Positions 59,831 through 64,000 of a stretch of 64,000 nt of DNA are shown here, piece after piece. Location of the stretch: assembly GCF_017921895.1 (NCBI RefSeq), contig NZ_JAFIDN010000009.1, positions 62,001 through 126,000 on the forward strand. Reading direction: 5' to 3'. Made by a program: the position numbers and the translations under genes. The notes under the pieces are model-generated. The model searched no databases. It had not been told where the DNA came from and saw nothing but the letters and a program-made list of their open reading frames with translations. The stretch's first letter is position 1; each line of letters begins with the position of its first letter. Origin of the DNA: Natronogracilivirga saccharolytica (lineage in GTDB: Bacteria; Bacteroidota; Rhodothermia; Balneolales; Natronogracilivirgulaceae).

Positions 59831-61018
59831 TTAATTTTCTGGTGTGTTATCCTGCGTCGTGTCGTACCAGATGGGGTTAATCCAGTCGTCAATGCTGTCA
59901 TGAAGCAGCTGCAACAGGCTCCTGCGGGTGACAATGAACCTTGCCTGCACCGTCATACCCTTTTTGATATTTCTGCGGATGCCGTTTGCCAGCTCCAGGT
60001 AGTCCCGGTCGAGTGTGCAGCGCAGGGTGAAGAAGAGCCGGCCGTCACTTATCTGAACGTCTTCCGATATAGATGAGACGGTTCCGTGCAGCAGTCCCCA
60101 TTCATGGTGGTTGAATGCATCCACCTGCAGGCGGACAGACATACCTTCCCTCAGCAGTCCGATATCTGCTGATGCAACATGCACTTCGGCGATCAAGGCC
60201 GTGTCGGGTGAAATCTCTGCCAGCACCTGGCTGTTGTGCACAAAGCTGTCGTGAAAAGCGCCGAGGACATTTTGCAGGGTTCCGGAGACAGGGGAGCGGA
60301 TGCGGTGCTGCTTTTTCTCAGTCAGCAGCTGATCATATTCGGAATCAAGCTGGTCTTTTTCCTCAATGAGCATTTCGCGGTCCGAGCTCCAGCGCTGCCG
60401 CTGCTGTTTGATGAAAAGCTTGTGCCGGGCTTTGCTGTTATCCCGCTCGCTGCAAACAGCTTCTGCTTCGGTTTTGCTTGCCGCTGCCACTGCAAAGAGC
60501 TCCTTTTTCCGGTTGCATCGGTTTTGCAGGTTATCCGTGACCAGCTGCTGCAGAACAAGCTGTTGTCTGAGCTCTTCCAGGGATTGCTGATACCGGGGTG
60601 TCACTAACCCGGCAGGTTGTATGGCAGGAATTTGCTGCCGGTCAATCAACAGTGTGAGGTCATCTATGAATGCGGCAACCCGTTTCCTGCGCAATCGATT
60701 TGCCCTGATGCGCTCCCTGATAACCGGCGATTCAAGCACCGCTATGATGTCGCCTTTTCCGACACGGCTGTTTTCGTAGATCTCCCATTTCCGGACATAT
60801 CCCGGGACAGGCGAATAGACCGGTACGATATCCATTACCGGGCGTATCATGCCGTGCCCGCGCACTCCTACATCTACCTTTATCAATGGCAGTAAACCCA
60901 GTCCGGCGAACGCTATCGCCAGCAAAAACACATAAAACACACGTGTGCCGGTGCCATGGCGTGAAAAATTATTCTCCTGACTGTTTTCGATGATCTCTTT
61001 CGGAAATAGCTGACTCAT
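59831..61018 (-). CDS. HlyD-family secretion adaptor of the peptide exporter
   Basis: A 395-residue membrane-fusion protein. One N-terminal helix (about 27-48), a short lipoyl-like strand (VYSPVPGYVRKWEIYENSR), a long coiled coil (about 100-245, rich in Arg, Gln and Glu), and the closing RSPVSGTLQNVLG and beta-barrel. It belongs to the HlyD/LcnD group that works with C39-type ABC exporters to cross the envelope. It is the first gene of the operon. No TolC partner is nearby; the TolC-like gene at 27512 belongs to another set. Confidence 0.88.
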   Translation of the reverse strand: MSQLFPKEIIENSQENNFSRHGTGTRVFYVFLLAIAFAGLGLLPLIKVDVGVRGHGMIRPVMDIVPVYSPVPGYVRKWEIYENSRVGKGDIIAVLESPVIRERIRANRLRRKRVAAFIDDLTLLIDRQQIPAIQPAGLVTPRYQQSLEELRQQLVLQQLVTDNLQNRCNRKKELFAVAAASKTEAEAVCSERDNSKARHKLFIKQQRQRWSSDREMLIEEKDQLDSEYDQLLTEKKQHRIRSPVSGTLQNVLGAFHDSFVHNSQVLAEISPDTALIAEVHVASADIGLLREGMSVRLQVDAFNHHEWGLLHGTVSSISEDVQISDGRLFFTLRCTLDRDYLELANGIRRNIKKGMTVQARFIVTRRSLLQLLHDSIDDWINPIWYDTTQDNTPEN

Positions 61019-61101
61019 GTTATGATCCGGGTCGTATCAGGCCTTAAATCACATTTTTCACCGTTATTTCGGTAAACCGGATAACCGAAGCCTGATCAGT
61101 T

Positions 61102-61137
61102 AGGGTTGCACTCTGTATTTGAGTTACAGAGAACCCT
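61102..61137. promoter_or_regulatory. Extended inverted repeat upstream of the peptide-export operon
   Basis: AGGGTT-gca-CTCTGTA (61102-61117) and TACAGAG-AACCCT (61125-61137) form a 13-base-pair stem with a 3-base bulge around loop TTTGAGT. It lies 84-119 bases before the HlyD ATG on the minus strand. It may be an operator or a leader RNA structure; no T-run follows. The rest of the gap 61019-61298 is A/T-rich. Confidence 0.5.
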
Positions 61138-61298
61138 GGGACCAAATCATTTCTATTAAAAAAAATTAATTTATCTCTCTTTTATTAGTCGAAGCCAGCA
61201 GAGAGAGGGGAGACAGGAGTCCCGGGAGTCTTTTGATGTAACATTGTTTGGATCAGTGTGCGGACAGAATTCGGACGGAATTGACATCAGGGATGACA

Positions 61299-61616
61299 TC
61301 AGGTCTGCTCATCCAGTATATCCTTAACCCAGGTCATGGCAGCCATCATGGAGGGCATTCCAAGCGTTGGAAGCGTAAGAAGGATTACTTGCAGAATTTC
61401 CTCTTTTGCCGCCCCGGCTTCAAGTGCCTTGCGTGTGTGCGAATGAACGGCACCTTCCTTTTGCGCTCCTGAAGAGATTCCAAGCTTGATTAACTCTCTC
61501 GTTTTTTTGTCTATCGGGCCGGCCTGATGCACGGCATCTCCCAGGTTTTCATAGGCTTTATTTATTTCCGGATAGGTCTCAGTGAACTCCCGGAATTTTG
61601 CAGGTTTTCTGGGCAT
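61299..61616 (-). CDS. AhpD-like/carboxymuconolactone decarboxylase family protein lacking the Cys pair
   Basis: A 105-residue protein of the CMD/AhpD helical fold: KTRELIKLGISSGA and AVHSHTRKALEAGAAKEEILQV are typical. The usual redox CxxC (as in AhpD) is absent: there is no Cys in the whole protein, and the position of the expected first Cys reads GAQKEGA. It cannot be a classical thiol peroxidase partner and may be structural or act on a small metabolite. It lies 20 bases after the stop of a TorD-like gene, in a group with a molybdopterin oxidoreductase. Confidence 0.85.
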   Translation of the reverse strand: MPRKPAKFREFTETYPEINKAYENLGDAVHQAGPIDKKTRELIKLGISSGAQKEGAVHSHTRKALEAGAAKEEILQVILLTLPTLGMPSMMAAMTWVKDILDEQT

Positions 61617-61636
61617 GGCAAAATCGTCTTAAAGTT

Positions 61637-62317
61637 TTAATAGTTCTGTTTTCTTAGTTCTTCCAGATCCCTGAGTACAAAACGGCCGGTTAGCTGTCCC
61701 AGGAGGTTGTACAACGTGGTTTCAGCTCCATTACAAACTTTTTTCTCAAAACCGGCAATCCACAAACCCGGATGATGCTCCAGAAACTGCCGCTGCTTTT
61801 TTCTCCCGATGTCCCGTGATCCGTTTTCCGATTCAATTCCATTCATGATCAAAAAAAACATGAATTCCAGTTCAATCCGGATATGATCCGGAACTTCCCT
61901 GACAGCAACTTCCATTCCTTCCGACTCATACCATTGCAAAGCGTTCATTGACGAATCGGTCATCAACTGCTCATTCTGATCCAGATACATGGAACCATAC
62001 GGAGGAGCAAGCAGTGAGAAGGGGCCGACAAACAGCCGGGCATGATCTGTTTTGAGTTTTTCCAGATCGTCAGGACCTTCCAGATTCCCGATTGTTCCGG
62101 TCCCGGAAGAGTCTGATGATCCCTTATTTTCTTCCCGTCCGGATTGGATGTCAGACCGGATATCCGGATAGGCTTCCAGTACCGCATCGTGCAATGTTGC
62201 AATATGTTCAGGGATTTCTTTATCCGGTGGCCGGTATGCGTCAGACAATCCCTTGTAGACAGCAGCCCGCAGTTCATCTTGTTCTTTTTCCATTGTTACG
62301 TAATATGGTCCGTACAA
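61637..62317 (-). CDS. TorD/DmsD-like molybdoenzyme chaperone
   Basis: A 226-residue helical protein. The core DHARLFVGPFSLLAPPYGSMYLD and IELEFMFFLI (quoted in parts) fits the TorD family of cytoplasmic chaperones that hold the molybdopterin enzyme during maturation. A TTG start at 62317 has a GGAG site 5 bases upstream; an in-frame ATG at 62293 has none, so the longer form is annotated with reservation. It follows the molybdopterin oxidoreductase gene (80-base gap) and is its likely dedicated chaperone. Confidence 0.8.
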   Translation of the reverse strand: MYGPYYVTMEKEQDELRAAVYKGLSDAYRPPDKEIPEHIATLHDAVLEAYPDIRSDIQSGREENKGSSDSSGTGTIGNLEGPDDLEKLKTDHARLFVGPFSLLAPPYGSMYLDQNEQLMTDSSMNALQWYESEGMEVAVREVPDHIRIELEFMFFLIMNGIESENGSRDIGRKKQRQFLEHHPGLWIAGFEKKVCNGAETTLYNLLGQLTGRFVLRDLEELRKQNY

Positions 62318-62397
62318 AGTTTCTCCGGGGACATCATAATATCCCGATACCGGCTACGGGTAATATAGCTTGTTCCGGCAGTGATGCAAACATCTGA

Positions 62398-64000
62398 TTA
62401 CGCCTTGCTTACACGCACCCGGACCGTAGCGTAATAGGCGGAGGTTCCGGTAAGCCGGTCGTATTCTGCAGGAATGATCTCATTGTTGTTTCCGCCCCGC
62501 GCTTTCTTTCCGAACTCAAGCGAAGCCCTGCGTCCGAAGGCCCAGTGTCCCTGTCCGTAGCTTTTGGCCACAGTACCGGGCCGCACACCTTCCCACAGCC
62601 TGGCTTTGCAAGTAATGCTGTTCTCCTTGAAGGACATCACGATGTCATCTCCCTCGGATATTCCAAGCCTGCGTGCATCCTTCGGATTGATTTTCGCAAC
62701 GTCCTGATTCGCAACATCACCGGGATCAACATCCTTGAACTCATAATACCAGGGACTGTTCGCCGAGCGTCCCTCCCGGTTGAGCCTGGATTTGTGATCA
62801 ACCAGAATCAGTCCGTCATTGTTGCCTTCATCTATAATCACAGGGGGCTCATAATGCGGAATGAATGCCTGCTCTCCGCGCGCTACATAATTGGCTGATT
62901 CCATAACCTGGTCGGTAGTAAGCCCGTGCTTTTCGGCATGCTGAGTAATAGCCCGTTTGAGGGGTTCGGAATAGAATTCAAACTTGCCGGATTCCGTCGG
63001 CATGTTACCCCATCGCCGTTTGAGCACGTAAGGGTCTGAATTCCATACACCGGTATTGTAAAATGACTCCCAGCTTTCGAATTTGTCCCCACCGCGGTGC
63101 CGGTCCGGATTCCAGTAATTCTGAGTGATATGTTTGGTCGCAAAGAGCTCCAGTTCCTCACCGTTCTGAGGTTCGGCACCGGTTTCCGGATCACGATACG
63201 TCTTGTAATGATCCAGAAGATTGGGAAACCCTTTTTCGGCCAGTTTTTCGGCAATCATCCACGGAACTTCGGTTTCATCTGATTTGACATTCCAGAGCCG
63301 GTCCACGACACGCCGGTGGAGTGTGACGTGCCGGTGCCTGTTGCCGTGCCGGACGACCGGAGCGTTTTTTTCAAACATTCCGTTAGCGGCCGGAAGCACG
63401 ATGTCTGCAAACCAGCTGACCTCGGAAGGGTGGGTGTTGATGTCGACATAGAACGGAATGGATCCAAGTGCTTTTTCCCACCGCCGGGCTCCGGGTGCGG
63501 AGAATGCAAAGTTTCCGTAATAACTGATGGCTACTTTGATTTCATTCGGATCTTTATCAATGACACCGTCAGCAGCCTTGTTTGAAACCATTCCGGTACC
63601 TGCCTGGTTCTGAAAAATAGCAGGCAGATCAAGGCGGCCGCGCTGGTCAATGGTTGGATGGCCAAGTCCGTTTTTTGCCGTCTGGTCTAGGTAGTCGTCC
63701 GGGCCGGGAAGGGGTTCATTGAAGAAAGGGTTGCCGGACATATTACCGCCTTCCGTTCCCACGGCTCCCACAAGTCCCACAAGTGCATTTCCGGCAAGTG
63801 CGTTATATGATCCCCGAGGCTGGGCGACCGGTCCCCGTCCTACCATACTGATGGCCTGCGATCCGGCGCGGCCAAAGTCAATGGCTACGCGCTCAATCTG
63901 TTCTGCCGGAATACCGGCCCTTTCGGCGGCCCACTCCGGGGTCCGGTCCTTGAGCTCCAGGTTCCACCACTTAATGACACCCTTGGTGAGTTTTTCATCA
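62398..64000 (-). CDS. Molybdopterin-dependent oxidoreductase of the DMSO-reductase family (partial, C-terminal)
   Basis: The frame is open from the right edge to the stop at 62398-62400, giving 534 visible residues of a protein starting outside the window. It has VGRGPVAQPRGSYNALAGNALVG, then SEVSWFADIVLPAANGMFEKNA, VRHGNRHRHVTLHRRVVD, and the C-terminal molybdopterin-binding domain RLGISEGDDIVMSFKENSITCKARL and GQGHWAFGRRA (quoted in parts). This fits the polysulfide/thiosulfate/tetrathionate reductase-like branch. The Fe-S N-terminus, FeS subunit and membrane anchor are not seen. The TorD-like gene downstream supports this. The actual substrate cannot be decided. Confidence 0.88.
   Translation of the reverse strand, partial: DEKLTKGVIKWWNLELKDRTPEWAAERAGIPAEQIERVAIDFGRAGSQAISMVGRGPVAQPRGSYNALAGNALVGLVGAVGTEGGNMSGNPFFNEPLPGPDDYLDQTAKNGLGHPTIDQRGRLDLPAIFQNQAGTGMVSNKAADGVIDKDPNEIKVAISYYGNFAFSAPGARRWEKALGSIPFYVDINTHPSEVSWFADIVLPAANGMFEKNAPVVRHGNRHRHVTLHRRVVDRLWNVKSDETEVPWMIAEKLAEKGFPNLLDHYKTYRDPETGAEPQNGEELELFATKHITQNYWNPDRHRGGDKFESWESFYNTGVWNSDPYVLKRRWGNMPTESGKFEFYSEPLKRAITQHAEKHGLTTDQVMESANYVARGEQAFIPHYEPPVIIDEGNNDGLILVDHKSRLNREGRSANSPWYYEFKDVDPGDVANQDVAKINPKDARRLGISEGDDIVMSFKENSITCKARLWEGVRPGTVAKSYGQGHWAFGRRASLEFGKKARGGNNNEIIPAEYDRLTGTSAYYATVRVRVSKA

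Noticed and set aside
1-64000. tRNA, rRNA or insertion-sequence genes
   Set aside because: No conserved GTTCGA-type T-arm, rRNA segments, transposase motifs or terminal inverted repeats were seen by eye; a tRNAscan/Rfam scan would be decisive.

Overview
The window looks like chromosomal DNA of a Gram-negative bacterium of the Balneolota/Rhodothermota side of the FCB (Bacteroidota-like) group. The main evidence is four exported proteins ending in an 83-residue type IX secretion (T9SS) sorting domain that begins with NYPNPFNP. Supporting signs are many lipoprotein signal peptides, AmpG/NamZ/GHL10-type cell-wall genes, and Bacteroidota-like A/T-rich upstream regions. This lineage call is an inference from gene content; there is no rRNA in the window. 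I saw no tRNA, rRNA, insertion sequence or CRISPR array.

Layout. (1) 1-1751: end of an unrecognised gene and a T9SS-targeted secreted protein. (2) 2013-26274: a large cell-wall glycan locus. It holds three tandem secreted GHL10 hydrolases with T9SS tails, a DUF4397 lipoprotein, an AmpG-like permease, three NamZ-type (DUF1343) exo-muramidases (two lipoproteins, one cytoplasmic), and a glycosyltransferase paired with a HIT-like DUF4922 protein. It also holds a DUF1460 amidase, NagZ, a class A beta-lactamase-like lipoprotein, an amino-sugar kinase, a fourth GHL10 lipoprotein and a phosphodiester glycosidase. Together these could take peptidoglycan glycan from outer-surface cleavage through import to cytoplasmic monosaccharide phosphorylation. 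A directional motif, CAGGGACAT, sits just upstream of most transcription units in this locus. (3) 26473-31232: a TetR regulator, TolC-like channel, HlyD-like adaptor and ABC-2 permease. (4) 31406-46891: an M3 peptidase, alaS, the pyruvate dehydrogenase E1alpha/E1beta/E2 genes, a SMUG2-like DNA glycosylase, TspO, an exported isoaspartate methyltransferase, a membrane spermidine-synthase-like protein, a lipoprotein and an AEC carrier. (5) 47030-53107: a DJ-1/PfpI protein, Wzi-like outer-membrane protein, HD hydrolase, D-amino-acid-oxidase-like enzyme and SLC13 permease. (6) 53256-56560: argB-argC-argJ with an 11-bp minisatellite between argC and argJ.

(7) 56562-61018 (minus strand): a compact peptide-export operon. 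It encodes HlyD, a C39-peptidase ABC exporter, a translationally coupled small HTH protein, two 68-residue precursors with double-glycine-type leaders, and a small two-helix membrane protein that could be an immunity factor. This is the best candidate for an undescribed antimicrobial or signalling peptide system. (8) 61299-64000 (minus strand): an AhpD-like protein, a TorD-like chaperone and the C-terminal part of a molybdopterin oxidoreductase that runs off the right edge.
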